Below are positions 8,328 to 18,706 of a stretch of 64,000 nucleotides of DNA, piece by piece. Source of the DNA: Schinkia azotoformans LMG 9581 (GTDB lineage Bacteria; Bacillota; Bacilli; Bacillales; Bacillaceae_J); assembly GCF_000307855.1 (NCBI RefSeq), contig NZ_AJLR01000036.1, positions 1-64,000 of the forward strand, in the 5' to 3' direction. Numbering within the stretch: position 1 is the first letter of the stretch; each line of letters starts with the position of its first letter. Both the position numbers and the translations under genes were made by a program. The notes under the pieces were generated by a model. That model made no database searches. It was not told the DNA's origin and saw nothing but the letters and a program-made list of their open reading frames with translations.

Positions 8328-9551
8328 TTAATATGTCTCTTCCTGAGTTAACTTCATTGTCGTTGTGAATTTCTTTCCATCGCGATAATAGGTCACTTCC
8401 ATAGAATCACCAATCTCTTTGTCAATATACAGATGTTTACGCAACTCAAGCACATCGACGATTGGTTTACCATCTAACTCTACAATCACGTCTAACTCTT
8501 TTAAACCGGCAACTGAAGCAGGAGAGTTTGGCATAACACTCACAATGAAGACACCTTTTTCAACGTTCTTAGGCAGTTTTAATGTTTCTTGCCAGTGATA
8601 ACTTGGGATCTCATTTAATGATCTTAGCCCCACTCCCATAAATGGACGACGGACTTCCCCGAATTTCTCTAGGTCTTCTATTACTGGGATTGCGCTATCA
8701 ATTGGAATTGCCAGACCAATTCCTTCAACGGCTTGCTCGGCAATCTTCATCGAGTTAATTCCAATAACCTGTCCTTCGATGTTAACAAGTGCACCACCGC
8801 TATTACCCGGGTTAATTGCTGCATCCGTTTGAAGAACTTCCGACTGCCAATCAGGTATTCCATCCTTATTAAAGTCTTGAGGAATCGTTCTTTCAACACC
8901 ACTTATAATACCTTGGGTAACGGACCCTGAAAATTGCAGCCCGAGCGGGTTTCCAATTGCCAGTACAGGCTCCCCAACTACTAAATTATTGGATGTTCCA
9001 ATTTCAGCTACAGTCTTTACTTTAGCAGCGTCAATTTGGATTACAGCTAAATCCATTAATTCGTCGCTGCCTAGCACTTTGGCTGGAACTCGTTCTCCAT
9101 CGCTTAAACTGACCTCAACATTTGACGCTCCTGCAATGACATGGTGGTTCGTTACAATGAAGGCTTTCCCATTTTCCTTTTTATAAATAACACCTGAGCC
9201 CGTTCCAACCTCACTAGTGTCTTGCCAAAAACCAGTTTCTTGAATGTTAATAACACCAACTACAGCATCGGATACTTTACTGACTGCATCCGTAACTGCA
9301 GATGAAATATTTACATTTACGGTTTGTGCTGTACCAGGTACTCCACCCTGATTTGGAACTTCTGATGCCTGCTCAATTGTAGTTCCTTTCGGTATTAAGT
9401 TATAAGGGAGAACATCATATTTCAATAAGGTTGGAATTGTAAAAATGATAATTAATGCCCCTAAAATTGCTCCAACCAGTGATGCTATAAAATATCCTCC
9501 GCGACTGCCATTCTTTCTTCTGTTGTCATAATCCTCATTAATATATCCCAA
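8328..9551 (-). CDS. htrC: HtrA-type membrane serine protease HtrC
   Basis: This 407-residue DegP/HtrA protease has one N-terminal membrane anchor (about residues 18-42), a trypsin-like domain and a single C-terminal PDZ domain (about 300-400). The catalytic triad can be read as His137 (TNHHVIAG), Asp167 (LMDLAV) and Ser251 (GNSGGALVN). It degrades or refolds damaged exported proteins at the outer face of the membrane. The reading starts at a TTG at 9551; the ribosome site AAAGGA is rather far upstream, so the start is less certain than the rest. It follows walJ in the same direction, as in B. subtilis, but a repeat fragment lies between them. Confidence 0.93.
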   Translation of the reverse strand: MGYINEDYDNRRKNGSRGGYFIASLVGAILGALIIIFTIPTLLKYDVLPYNLIPKGTTIEQASEVPNQGGVPGTAQTVNVNISSAVTDAVSKVSDAVVGVINIQETGFWQDTSEVGTGSGVIYKKENGKAFIVTNHHVIAGASNVEVSLSDGERVPAKVLGSDELMDLAVIQIDAAKVKTVAEIGTSNNLVVGEPVLAIGNPLGLQFSGSVTQGIISGVERTIPQDFNKDGIPDWQSEVLQTDAAINPGNSGGALVNIEGQVIGINSMKIAEQAVEGIGLAIPIDSAIPVIEDLEKFGEVRRPFMGVGLRSLNEIPSYHWQETLKLPKNVEKGVFIVSVMPNSPASVAGLKELDVIVELDGKPIVDVLELRKHLYIDKEIGDSMEVTYYRDGKKFTTTMKLTQEETY

Positions 9552-9633
9552 TTAGATTCACCAATCCTTTCGCTGATGAATGATATTTCTAGGATGTGCG
9601 ATCTGAGCTGTTACTACTCAAATTTTTCACATT

Positions 9634-9677
9634 CGCTCCAGTTTTTTCGTCGCTGAGCGGGTGCCTCCGCTTTTCTA
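9634..9677 (-). repeat. Truncated copy of intergenic repeat family 1
   Basis: Read on the minus strand the copy starts TAGAAAAGCGGAGGCACCCG and continues through CTCAGCGACGAAAAAACTGGAGCG, matching the 5' part of the full-length copies at 17.1, 39.6 and 55.9 kb. Its first three bases are the walJ stop codon. Confidence 0.8.
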
Positions 9678-10469
9678 CACCACCGCAAGTTTTGTGGGGA
9701 CTTTTGGATCTGTATCGTACAGCTTAAAGTCTTCGCCGACGGCAAATCCTTTTTCCTGCAATGTCTGGGAAACAGACATTCTTGCCAAATCTTTAATGTT
9801 ATTATCTTTACTTAAATGGGCCAAATAAATACGCTTTGTTTTATCGCCGATGCAATCTGCTAAAGCAAGGCCGGCATCTTCGTTGCAAACATGACCGACA
9901 TCACTAAGGATGCGGCGTTTTACATTCCAAGGATAAGGGCCCATTCTTAACATTTCAACATCATGATTGGCTTCAAAAATAAAAACGTCTGAATTGCGAA
10001 TGGTTCCTTTAATTCGATCGCTTACATACCCTAGATCGGTTACTAGCGTTACCTTTTTTCCCATGCTGTGGAAGCAGTAAAACATGGGCTCTGCTGCATC
10101 ATGGGATACCCCAAATGACTCCACATCAATATCAGCAAATGTTTTAACAGACCCAACATCAAAGATGAACTTTTGCTCTGTTGGGATGGCGCCGATTAAT
10201 CCCTCCATCGCTTTCCACGTCTTCTCATTCGCATAGATCGGTAATTTATACCTTCTGGCCAATATCCCTAACCCTTTAATATGGTCACTATGCTCATGCG
10301 TGACTAATAATCCATCTAACTCCTTTGGGTCAAGGTTAACAGTATCCATCAACTGCTCCATTTGTTTCCCACTAAAACCTGCATCTACTAGCAATTTTGC
10401 TTTATCTGTTCCAATGTAAAAGGCGTTTCCCGTACTGCCGCTGGCGAGTACACTAAAATGCAAACTCAT
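9675..10469 (-). CDS. walJ: Metallo-beta-lactamase fold hydrolase WalJ (YycJ)
   Basis: From the ATG at 10469 the product has 264 residues. It begins [13 protein letters not shown] and carries the metal-binding signature [12 protein letters not shown], the hallmark of metallo-beta-lactamase nucleases and hydrolases. WalJ is the last gene of the WalRK operon in Bacillus and is linked to coordination of cell division with DNA replication; its substrate is not settled. The chosen start has GGAGTTGGAG upstream and overlaps the end of walI by 17 bases. The TAG stop is the first codon of a family 1 repeat fragment. Confidence 0.92.
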   Translation of the reverse strand: MSLHFSVLASGSTGNAFYIGTDKAKLLVDAGFSGKQMEQLMDTVNLDPKELDGLLVTHEHSDHIKGLGILARRYKLPIYANEKTWKAMEGLIGAIPTEQKFIFDVGSVKTFADIDVESFGVSHDAAEPMFYCFHSMGKKVTLVTDLGYVSDRIKGTIRNSDVFIFEANHDVEMLRMGPYPWNVKRRILSDVGHVCNEDAGLALADCIGDKTKRIYLAHLSKDNNIKDLARMSVSQTLQEKGFAVGEDFKLYDTDPKVPTKLAVV

Positions 10470-11268
10470 TTTCTCCAACTCCAGTTTGAATTAATTCAAG
10501 TACTTGTCCGTCGATGGCATTGACAAAAAAGTCTTCTTTATTATTAACAACGATATGCCAGGTCGGAACGAATATTTGAACATCACCTGATAATGGAACA
10601 TTCTTGTAGTATCCTAATTCTACCTTGGTTATATGTCCACCAGATGTCAAATAATCGTTATTATATAAATTTTCAATTGCTTTCAGAGGAAGTAAAACTT
10701 CTTGATTCGACCCTTCCTCTTTAATTTCCTTTATATTCGTCAACATCGTTTGCTCATAACTGATAATTTCATTGTCTTCATTTAACTGAATCGAAAGCAT
10801 TGCATTTTCGTTGAAATATAAAGGCCTTCCCCGATAGGTTTGGAAAAAGATCAGCTTATTTATCTTTTTATTCCAACCCCAATACTTATAGGAATAGCCT
10901 GAAATCACATGTTCCTTTAAAAACCCCTGCAAAAATGGCTCAATATTTGTATTTGGGAGTGGAATGGGTCTGTTCAGCTTAGATACAATCCATTCCTGGG
11001 TTAAAAATGATACCTTTTGATCTGTCAGTTTTAGTAAATCAGATGAAATAAACCTTTTTCTTTTACCGGTAATATAAGACTCACGTTCGACTTCTTCTGG
11101 AAGGCCTACATAGGTGATCTCATCTGCCTCTAACTGCTCTTCAATTGTAGACTCTGTTATATATTCAAGTTCAGCAGTCGTTCTTTTTTCAATAATTTGG
11201 AATACCAAAAACAAATCAAGGACAAGAAAAATTAGAATAAAAATAGTCTTAGTTTTACTCCAATCCAA
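10453..11268 (-). CDS. walI: WalRK two-component regulatory protein WalI (YycI)
   Basis: The protein is 271 residues from a TTG at 11268, chosen because AAGGGGGAG lies six bases upstream; longer frames run back into walH with no site. A single N-terminal membrane helix (about residues 6-24) is followed by an extracytoplasmic YycI domain. With WalH it forms a membrane complex that holds the WalK sensor kinase in check. It overlaps walH by 14 bases and walJ by 17, indicating tight translational coupling. Confidence 0.93.
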   Translation of the reverse strand: MDWSKTKTIFILIFLVLDLFLVFQIIEKRTTAELEYITESTIEEQLEADEITYVGLPEEVERESYITGKRKRFISSDLLKLTDQKVSFLTQEWIVSKLNRPIPLPNTNIEPFLQGFLKEHVISGYSYKYWGWNKKINKLIFFQTYRGRPLYFNENAMLSIQLNEDNEIISYEQTMLTNIKEIKEEGSNQEVLLPLKAIENLYNNDYLTSGGHITKVELGYYKNVPLSGDVQIFVPTWHIVVNNKEDFFVNAIDGQVLELIQTGVGENEFAF

Positions 11269-12589
11269 GCTTTTCTCCCCCTTGACTAATAGACGTACTA
11301 GAAATATAGATTCCTTCCCACTTTCCGTCATATTTTATATACCATTTCGGTTTTACTGTTGCGACAGCTGTGTTTAATTTTTCTTTTGAAAAGTCATAGC
11401 CTACTAGTGCGGCCTCTAATGAACTCAACGTAAAGTCCGGTTTTACTTGCGTTAAATAACTAAGAAGCTCTCTTCCAGATGGTAAAATCACTTGTTTTTG
11501 CTCACTATCTATAGCAAATCGCAAATTAGTTAAGGACCGAACATATTCATAAATTTCATTATCTCGCCATGATTCATAGATCATTGTTGCACCCTTGTCA
11601 TTAAAGACAAGATGGCCGTTCACCATTAATTGAAATTTCACTGTATGTTTAGCCCTGCTCCAATCTATTAATGAAAAAGAATCGGTCCAGCCTGAATGGT
11701 CATTAATAAACTCAATTGATTTTAAAATCATTTCTTCAGGTTCCAGCTCGTACACTTCCTGATTAGCTGGATTTACAAATCTCATCATATCTTGATTTTG
11801 TGAGATTTCTAATGCCCTTGTTCCATCGGTAAAGGATTCCTCCCCATTATTTAAACGATATTGTTTAAGAGTATTTGGATCGTTAAACAATGCATTTTTA
11901 AAATCAGAAGATAAAATATTTTGGGTTGAAAAAGTAAGCTGCTTTATCGCTATCCGTTGTTCCGGTAAATATAAAGTGTGGCCTTGGTTGCCGCTGACAG
12001 TAAAATACGGTGAATTCTTAAAATTGCTATGCAGCAACAATTCATTTATTTTGCCCGCCTCATTTTGTTCAACTTTCAATTTTACCGCTTGGTCAGTAGC
12101 GTATGAAATCAAATAAAGAGCAGGTTCCTTTGAAAAGCTTACGATAATACGATCAAAATAATTAATATCCCACTCTTGTCTTATTGGCCCCATAATGTAG
12201 TTGGAAATATTGATTGGTAAATTAACTGGAAATATCATTTCCAAGCTTCGTTCTTTCAACAAAATGGAATCCAATTGTTCCGGTGTTGAAAAAGTGATAT
12301 GTTCATATTCCAATGAATTAAGGTCCATCACCATTTGATAAATTTCATCTGTAAACATAGAGTCGGTAACCCCATAATGAAGACCATCCTGATGATAAAT
12401 AAATTGCGTTGGTTTGATTACTTCATTGAATTGCCGCTTTTCACCAATTGCAACGGAGTTGAGGTTATTTACCTTTTGGCGAAAGTCATACTGGGGCTGA
12501 AACGTCCATAATCCCCATGTCAAAGCTAAACTTAATAAAACGAGTAAGGCAAGAATAATTGATTTTATTTTTTCAATCCTTACTTTCAT
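11255..12589 (-). CDS. walH: WalRK two-component regulatory protein WalH (YycH)
   Basis: The 444-residue protein has one N-terminal transmembrane helix (about residues 9-27) followed by a large extracytoplasmic YycH domain. It acts with WalI on the transmembrane part of WalK to lower kinase activity, which tunes cell-wall hydrolase expression. The ATG overlaps the walK stop codon by four bases (ATGA), the standard operon arrangement in Bacillus. Confidence 0.94.
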   Translation of the reverse strand: MKVRIEKIKSIILALLVLLSLALTWGLWTFQPQYDFRQKVNNLNSVAIGEKRQFNEVIKPTQFIYHQDGLHYGVTDSMFTDEIYQMVMDLNSLEYEHITFSTPEQLDSILLKERSLEMIFPVNLPINISNYIMGPIRQEWDINYFDRIIVSFSKEPALYLISYATDQAVKLKVEQNEAGKINELLLHSNFKNSPYFTVSGNQGHTLYLPEQRIAIKQLTFSTQNILSSDFKNALFNDPNTLKQYRLNNGEESFTDGTRALEISQNQDMMRFVNPANQEVYELEPEEMILKSIEFINDHSGWTDSFSLIDWSRAKHTVKFQLMVNGHLVFNDKGATMIYESWRDNEIYEYVRSLTNLRFAIDSEQKQVILPSGRELLSYLTQVKPDFTLSSLEAALVGYDFSKEKLNTAVATVKPKWYIKYDGKWEGIYISSTSISQGGEKLGLE

Positions 12590-14415
12590 GACAAATCCTC
12601 CTCCCTTCGCGGGATGTCAAGAGGAAGCGTAAAGATGATAGTCGTTCCTTTTCCTTCTTCACTATCAGCCCAAATTTCTCCGCCATGAATTTCAATTATT
12701 TCCTTCGCGATCGCCAACCCTAAACCAGTACCGCCCATTTTCCGCGAACGGGCTTTATCGACACGGTAAAAACGATCGAATACTTTTGGCAAGTCTGATT
12801 TAGGAATACCGACTCCTTCATCTGATATTCTTACATGAAGAATATTTTCCTTTTGCAATAATTCAAATCTCACCTTTCCGCCTTCGGGTGAGTACTTTAA
12901 TGCATTCGAAATAATGTTATCCAGCACTTGGGTAATCTTATCTTTATCAATCGTGACAAAGCGATCTCGGTGCGAAAAGGCCCTTTCGAAAATAAATTGA
13001 TCCTCTTTCGCCATCTCAAACCGATCAATAATTTGCTGAAAAAATCCTGTGAAGTTTATGCCTTTCTTAACAAATTGATAATCCTTACTATCTAGTCGAG
13101 ACAGCTGCAAGAGATCGTTAACAAGACGAATCATCCGCTCCGTTTCCGTCTGTGTAACATTGATGAATCTTGGAGCAAGGTCTTCATTTTCCCATGCACC
13201 ATCAGCAAGCGCCTCTAAATAACTTCGCATTGTTGTCAGCGGAGTTCTTAATTCATGTGAAACATTGGCAACAAACTCACGGCGTTCCTGGTCGATCGTT
13301 TCTTGTTCCGTAACATCCTGTAGAACTGTAATTAATCCTGTTAATTCACCATGGTCATCTTTAATGACAGAGAAGTTAGCACGTAAAATATATTTATTTC
13401 GAAAAATATCACTAAAATCAAGCAAAACAGAATCCTTGCTATCAAAAAGCTTTTCCAAAGTTACTGTTTCCTCAAGTTTTAGTAATGACAAAATAGATGT
13501 ATTTAGAACTGTTTCACGTGAAACATTCAGCATCTTTTCCGCAGGCTCATTCATTAAAATAATATATCCGTCCTTATCGGTAGCGATAACACCATCGGAC
13601 ATATGTGCCAAGACTGTACTCAACTTTCTTCTTTCGCCTTCCGTTGTTTCCTGGGCGATCTCGAGCTTATTCGTCAAATCATTAAAAGTCTCAGCAAGCT
13701 GACCAATTTCATCTTCCCCAAATACATTAACCTTTCGAGAAAAATCCCCTTCAGCTAAGACAAGGGCTTGTTTCCGCATATCTGCGATCGGTCTTGTAAT
13801 CGTGCGGGCGACAAACACCCCTAATAATGCGGTTATTACCAGGGCAATAATAGTACCTGAGGCTAAAATAGCATTGATAACACGCATTTGTTCATAAACT
13901 TTTTCCATTGAAGCGATGATGTACATGCCGCCAATCACATCTTCATTCATCTTAACAGGGACTGCCCTTACAAACATCCTGTTTCCTGTTCGAGGATCCA
14001 ATAAAATTTTCTCTGACTCAATTCCACCAATAATAGCCTTCTTTATTCGGACCTCTGTAGTTCTTCTACCAATCATCCCACGATTATACGGGTCGGAAAT
14101 ACCAATAACACGAAAACTGCTGTCTGCAACTTGGACAGATGTAATATCGTCTGAAAGAAAGTCTTGTAAAATCAAATTAATTTTGTCTTCAAGCTGCAAC
14201 GTTCTACCACTTCGTTCTTCTTTCATTTCCTGCCCAATATTATAGACTAATAGCCTAATCCGTTCATTAATCGATTCGGTAAAATTGTTGACTAGCTGCT
14301 GTTCAAGCTCACGAACAAAGTATACGCCAATAACCTGGATGGCAAATAAGATGAGCAAAACATAAATTAATACGAATTTAAAATAGATCGATTTAAAGAA
14401 ACCGACTTTTTTCAT
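12586..14415 (-). CDS. walK: Cell-wall sensor histidine kinase WalK (YycG)
   Basis: The 609-residue kinase (close to the usual 611) has two membrane helices bounding an extracellular sensor domain, then HAMP, PAS (with DGVIATDKDGYIILMNEPAE), a HisKA dimerisation domain with the H-box VSHELRTPLTT and a C-terminal HATPase. It phosphorylates WalR to control essential autolysin genes and is linked to the divisome. The ATG at 14415 follows AGGAG and lies five bases after walR; a longer in-frame extension overlaps walR and is unlikely. A perfect parS site lies inside the PAS-coding region, at 13510-13525. Confidence 0.97.
   Translation of the reverse strand: MKKVGFFKSIYFKFVLIYVLLILFAIQVIGVYFVRELEQQLVNNFTESINERIRLLVYNIGQEMKEERSGRTLQLEDKINLILQDFLSDDITSVQVADSSFRVIGISDPYNRGMIGRRTTEVRIKKAIIGGIESEKILLDPRTGNRMFVRAVPVKMNEDVIGGMYIIASMEKVYEQMRVINAILASGTIIALVITALLGVFVARTITRPIADMRKQALVLAEGDFSRKVNVFGEDEIGQLAETFNDLTNKLEIAQETTEGERRKLSTVLAHMSDGVIATDKDGYIILMNEPAEKMLNVSRETVLNTSILSLLKLEETVTLEKLFDSKDSVLLDFSDIFRNKYILRANFSVIKDDHGELTGLITVLQDVTEQETIDQERREFVANVSHELRTPLTTMRSYLEALADGAWENEDLAPRFINVTQTETERMIRLVNDLLQLSRLDSKDYQFVKKGINFTGFFQQIIDRFEMAKEDQFIFERAFSHRDRFVTIDKDKITQVLDNIISNALKYSPEGGKVRFELLQKENILHVRISDEGVGIPKSDLPKVFDRFYRVDKARSRKMGGTGLGLAIAKEIIEIHGGEIWADSEEGKGTTIIFTLPLDIPRREEDLS
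13510..13525. promoter_or_regulatory. parS site inside walK
   Basis: TGTTTCACGTGAAACA is a perfect 16-bp palindromic parS, the binding and CTP-dependent loading site for Spo0J/ParB. It lies within the coding region of walK. Confidence 0.95.
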
Positions 14416-14420
14416 TGCTG

Positions 14421-15125
14421 TTACTCCTGATCTGGATTTCTGAAATAATAACCTACTCCACGACGAGTGACAATCCATGATGGATGACTGGGGATGTCCT
14501 CTATCTTTTCTCTTAACCTCCGAACAGTCACATCAACTGTGCGAACATCACCAAAATAATCATACCCCCACACAGTTTGTAAAAGATGCTCACGAGTCAT
14601 CACTTGGCCTATATGTTTAGCTAAATAATGAACAAGCTCAAATTCACGATGTGTCAATTCAATCTGTTCTCCTCTTTTTGTGACAACATATGCATCGGGA
14701 TGGATCGAAAGTGCTCCTACAACGATCTCCGATAATTCCCCATTGCCTTTATCTGCATCTTGTTGATGTCTTCGTAAATTCGCTTTAACCCGAGCAATTA
14801 ATTCTCTATTACTAAATGGCTTTGTTACATAATCATCTGCTCCAAGCTCTAACCCTAATACTTTATCTATTTCGGAGTCCTTCGCTGTTAACATAATAAT
14901 CGGCATTTCATATTTTTTTCTAACTTCACGACAAACTTCCATTCCATCCTTGTGCGGTAACATAATATCTAATAAAATTAAATCCGGTTTTACTTCTTCC
15001 ACCTTGCGAAGAGCCTCTAACCCATCATAAGCACAAGTAACCTTATAGCCTTCTTTCTCTAAATTAAATTGCAAAATATCCGCTATCGGCATTTCGTCAT
15101 CGACAACTAGAATGTGCTTTTCCAA
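14421..15125 (-). CDS. walR: Cell-wall response regulator WalR (YycF)
   Basis: This 234-residue OmpR/PhoB-class regulator has an N-terminal receiver domain with the phosphorylated Asp53 in [13 protein letters not shown] and a C-terminal winged helix ending [14 protein letters not shown] and RGVGYYF. It is the essential partner of WalK and controls peptidoglycan hydrolases and wall metabolism. It is the first gene of the walRKHIJ operon. The operon promoter must lie in the short gap between 15126 and the terminator of the preceding gene at 15256. Confidence 0.97.
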   Translation of the reverse strand: MEKHILVVDDEMPIADILQFNLEKEGYKVTCAYDGLEALRKVEEVKPDLILLDIMLPHKDGMEVCREVRKKYEMPIIMLTAKDSEIDKVLGLELGADDYVTKPFSNRELIARVKANLRRHQQDADKGNGELSEIVVGALSIHPDAYVVTKRGEQIELTHREFELVHYLAKHIGQVMTREHLLQTVWGYDYFGDVRTVDVTVRRLREKIEDIPSHPSWIVTRRGVGYYFRNPDQE

Positions 15126-15255
15126 CTAATTCACTCCCCCATAATCGTTCAGAAGTTTCCTATTTTACTTTACCATTTCTTTAGCTTTTAAGCATCCCTT
15201 GACGTCCACTTTGTAAGATATTCCCGAGTTTTTCCCATTAATTCCAATGACAAAA

Positions 15256-15300
15256 AGGGCTACCCAAATGCAGCAAGCACACGCTCATTTGAGAAGCCCT
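15256..15300 (-). terminator. Terminator of the M23 peptidase gene
   Basis: On the minus strand AGGGCT plus CAAATG pair with CATTTG plus AGCCCT in a two-part stem, followed by TTTTT. It lies 15 bp after the stop codon. Confidence 0.8.
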
Positions 15301-15314
15301 ATTATATTATGATT

Positions 15315-16772
15315 CTACAATTGTTTTCTTGGGTTTACTAATTTACCATTTTCATATACTTCGAAGTGCAAATGGGTACCTGTTGAATTACCAGTTGAGC
15401 CCATTACACCGATCTTTTGACCTTTTGAAACAGTTTGACCGACTTTTACTTCAATTTTTGATAAATGGCCGTACAATGTTTTCATGCCATTGCCATGGTT
15501 GATGACAATCTTATTTCCATAACCACCATCATAGCCTGCAGACTCTATTTTACCATTATCAGCTGCCATGATTGTGTAGTTACTTGGTCCCGCAATATCA
15601 ATACCCTTATGCTGTCTTCCCCATCTGTATCCCATTGGACTTGAAATATATCCACCAACAGTTGGCCAGCTTAAATTGCCAGTTCCACGAGATGGGATCA
15701 CCTTTGTTCCTTTAATCATAATCTTCTTTGTAGGTTCCTTCACGATAGCCTCATCTACGACTACCTTTTTTGCAATCGAACCATTCTTTTCAATAATGGA
15801 GTATCTTACTACTTTTTCTCCATTTACACCTTCTTGCTTAACATTGGTTGTGCCTTTAAATACGGTTTTATCCTCGATGACCTCTGTTTCGAAAGGAATT
15901 ACTTCATTTCGAACAGCATTTTTTTCAACTGCTACATGAACTAACGGTTCATATGACTGTATGTTCACTTCATCCCCAATATGTATGGTTGCCTCTTCGT
16001 TTAAATTTGGATTCAATTTAAGAAATTGCGCTAATGTTAAACCATTATCATTTGCAATTTGGCCTAATACTTCCCCTTCCTTTACTACATGTTTCTTCGG
16101 TTGGAGAGTACCTTTTACTAATAGCTCCACTGCTTTATCAACAGATAAAATATCTTCCGGAACAACTTTCTCAGCGGCTGATGTAACATTTTCTTCTAGA
16201 TGAACGTCAATATATACGAAGTCATCGTATTTAACTTCTTTTGAACCATTCTCCAGCTCAGTCAGAACTTTTTCTGGAACATATTTCATCTTTAACCTTT
16301 TAATAACTCGGTCAGCCTCTTCTTTATTGGATACAAATGCAACAGCCTTGCCATCAACGGCAATTCCTTCAGCATCTGCCAACACATTAAATGAACTATT
16401 TACATTTTTAATGGCTTCTTTATTATCGTATAAAGGTGTATACACTCTTTCTGGTACATATGTAATCTGATCATCTATGGAAAAATCTAATTCACTATAT
16501 GTATTTTCAGCTTCTTTAATCTTTTTCTTTAGTACATCGTTAATTACGGTCTTATCACTAACAGTACCAAGCAAATTACCTTCGGAATATATGTGGTATA
16601 CAGTATCAACATCTTTATCTTTATCTTTATCGTTAGCAGCATATACAGAACCAATTGACAAAGTAGCAACAACAGAAGTTGCAATAATCGCCTTTTTAAT
16701 CGTTTTATTGGAATGAGGTGGTTGGAATAGTCGTGTCATATTAGCAGTCATCTTTTGTAAAAATTGAACCAC
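15315..16772 (-). CDS. Membrane-anchored M23 endopeptidase with LysM and G5 domains
   Basis: The 485-residue protein has a short cytoplasmic tail, a membrane anchor or signal (about residues 28-46), a LysM-like wall-binding module (about 228-273), a G5 domain (about 279-356) and a C-terminal M23 lysostaphin-type peptidase (about 365-485). The zinc and catalytic histidines are visible in HKGIDIAG, LYGHLSKI and HLHFEVY. It should cleave peptide cross-links in peptidoglycan. The GTG start follows AGGAGG at seven bases. Its place just upstream of the WalRK operon, which controls autolysins, suggests it belongs to the same wall-remodelling system; that is inference. Confidence 0.88.
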   Translation of the reverse strand: MVQFLQKMTANMTRLFQPPHSNKTIKKAIIATSVVATLSIGSVYAANDKDKDKDVDTVYHIYSEGNLLGTVSDKTVINDVLKKKIKEAENTYSELDFSIDDQITYVPERVYTPLYDNKEAIKNVNSSFNVLADAEGIAVDGKAVAFVSNKEEADRVIKRLKMKYVPEKVLTELENGSKEVKYDDFVYIDVHLEENVTSAAEKVVPEDILSVDKAVELLVKGTLQPKKHVVKEGEVLGQIANDNGLTLAQFLKLNPNLNEEATIHIGDEVNIQSYEPLVHVAVEKNAVRNEVIPFETEVIEDKTVFKGTTNVKQEGVNGEKVVRYSIIEKNGSIAKKVVVDEAIVKEPTKKIMIKGTKVIPSRGTGNLSWPTVGGYISSPMGYRWGRQHKGIDIAGPSNYTIMAADNGKIESAGYDGGYGNKIVINHGNGMKTLYGHLSKIEVKVGQTVSKGQKIGVMGSTGNSTGTHLHFEVYENGKLVNPRKQL

Positions 16773-16965
16773 GGAACTTCCTCCTATGTTTCTTCCTACT
16801 CCTTCTTTCTGTAAAGAAAATTTCAGAATTTTTTTAATGAAACATGCCCATATTTCACCTTTTTTAATTTACCATAAATTAATCTAAAACTCTACCAAAA
16901 TCCTAAATTTGTCGAAAATACCCGAAAATAGAAATAGGCTATACCATATGTAGTGTACAACCACA

Positions 16966-16997
16966 TATAATACCCAGATATAGTTCTAGGTATTATA
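16966..16997. repeat. AT-rich inverted repeat upstream of the M23 gene
   Basis: TATAATACC and GGTATTATA are perfect arms around a 14-base spacer. It could be an operator or a bidirectional terminator for purA; no T tract decides. The remainder of 16773-17053 shows no gene. Confidence 0.45.
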
Positions 16998-17053
16998 TAT
17001 AGATGCTACACCTATTTAGGACAGCCAATTATCACTTTATTTTATGTTATCAC

Positions 17054-17201
17054 TGTCTAGCTCCAGCCACCCAGCGGCTCGTAAAACTTCACTCGCCTCC
17101 CTACGATAAGTCAACATCGACTCATTTTATTCGTCGTGTTTCCTATATCTCAGTCGACGCGCTCCAGTTTTTTCGCCGCTTAACGGGTGGCTTACGCTTT
17201 T

Positions 17202-17204
<3 letters not shown>
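17054..17204 (-). repeat. Full-length copy of intergenic repeat family 1 after purA
   Basis: This 151-bp copy, on the minus strand, starts TAGAAAAGCGTAAGCCACCC and ends GGGTGGCTGGAGCTAGACA. The GCCACCC and GGGTGGC arms pair perfectly, as do the inner AGCGGC and GCCGCT. The first three bases are the purA stop codon. Confidence 0.85.
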
Positions 17205-18542
<1,338 letters not shown>

Positions 18543-18600
18543 CTATTGTCACTGAATTAAGTATAAATTTGCTTAAGGAATGCAAATAAATACCAAAGTA

Positions 18601-18629
18601 AGTGTAACAATATACAACTTTAAAGTCAA
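18601..18629 (-). promoter_or_regulatory. purA: Sigma-A promoter of purA
   Basis: On the minus strand a -35 TTGACT (18624-18629) and a -10 TACACT (18601-18606) are separated by 17 bp. It lies about 110 bp before the purA start and directly downstream of the PurR box. Confidence 0.7.
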
Positions 18630-18634
18630 TTAAA

Positions 18635-18673
18635 CACGAACAATTTTTAATAAAATTGAATACTTTGTTCGTA
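18635..18673 (-). promoter_or_regulatory. PurR operator (paired PurBoxes) of purA
   Basis: Two inverted CGAAC cores, at 18637-18641 and 18667-18671, are embedded in AT-rich flanks (ACGAACAA on each arm) and lie just upstream of the purA -35. Paired PurBoxes in this position are the known arrangement at B. subtilis purA. Confidence 0.8.
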
Positions 18674-18678
18674 AAAAA

Positions 18679-18706
18679 GCAACCCAATGCTTAAGCACTA
18701 GGTTGC
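18679..18706 (-). terminator. Terminator of dnaB with the stop codon in its loop
   Basis: On the minus strand GCAACCTAGTGC pairs with GCATTGGGTTGC (allowing G-U) around a TTAA loop and is followed by TTTTTT. The dnaB stop codon TAA lies in the loop, so the last residues of the helicase are encoded by the 5' arm. Confidence 0.85.

Noticed and set aside
8796-8811. TATTACCCGGGTTAAT as a possible Noc-binding site
   Set aside because: Only the CCCGGG core fits the Noc consensus as I recall it; the flanks differ at several positions, and the sequence encodes the conserved NPGNSGG of htrC.
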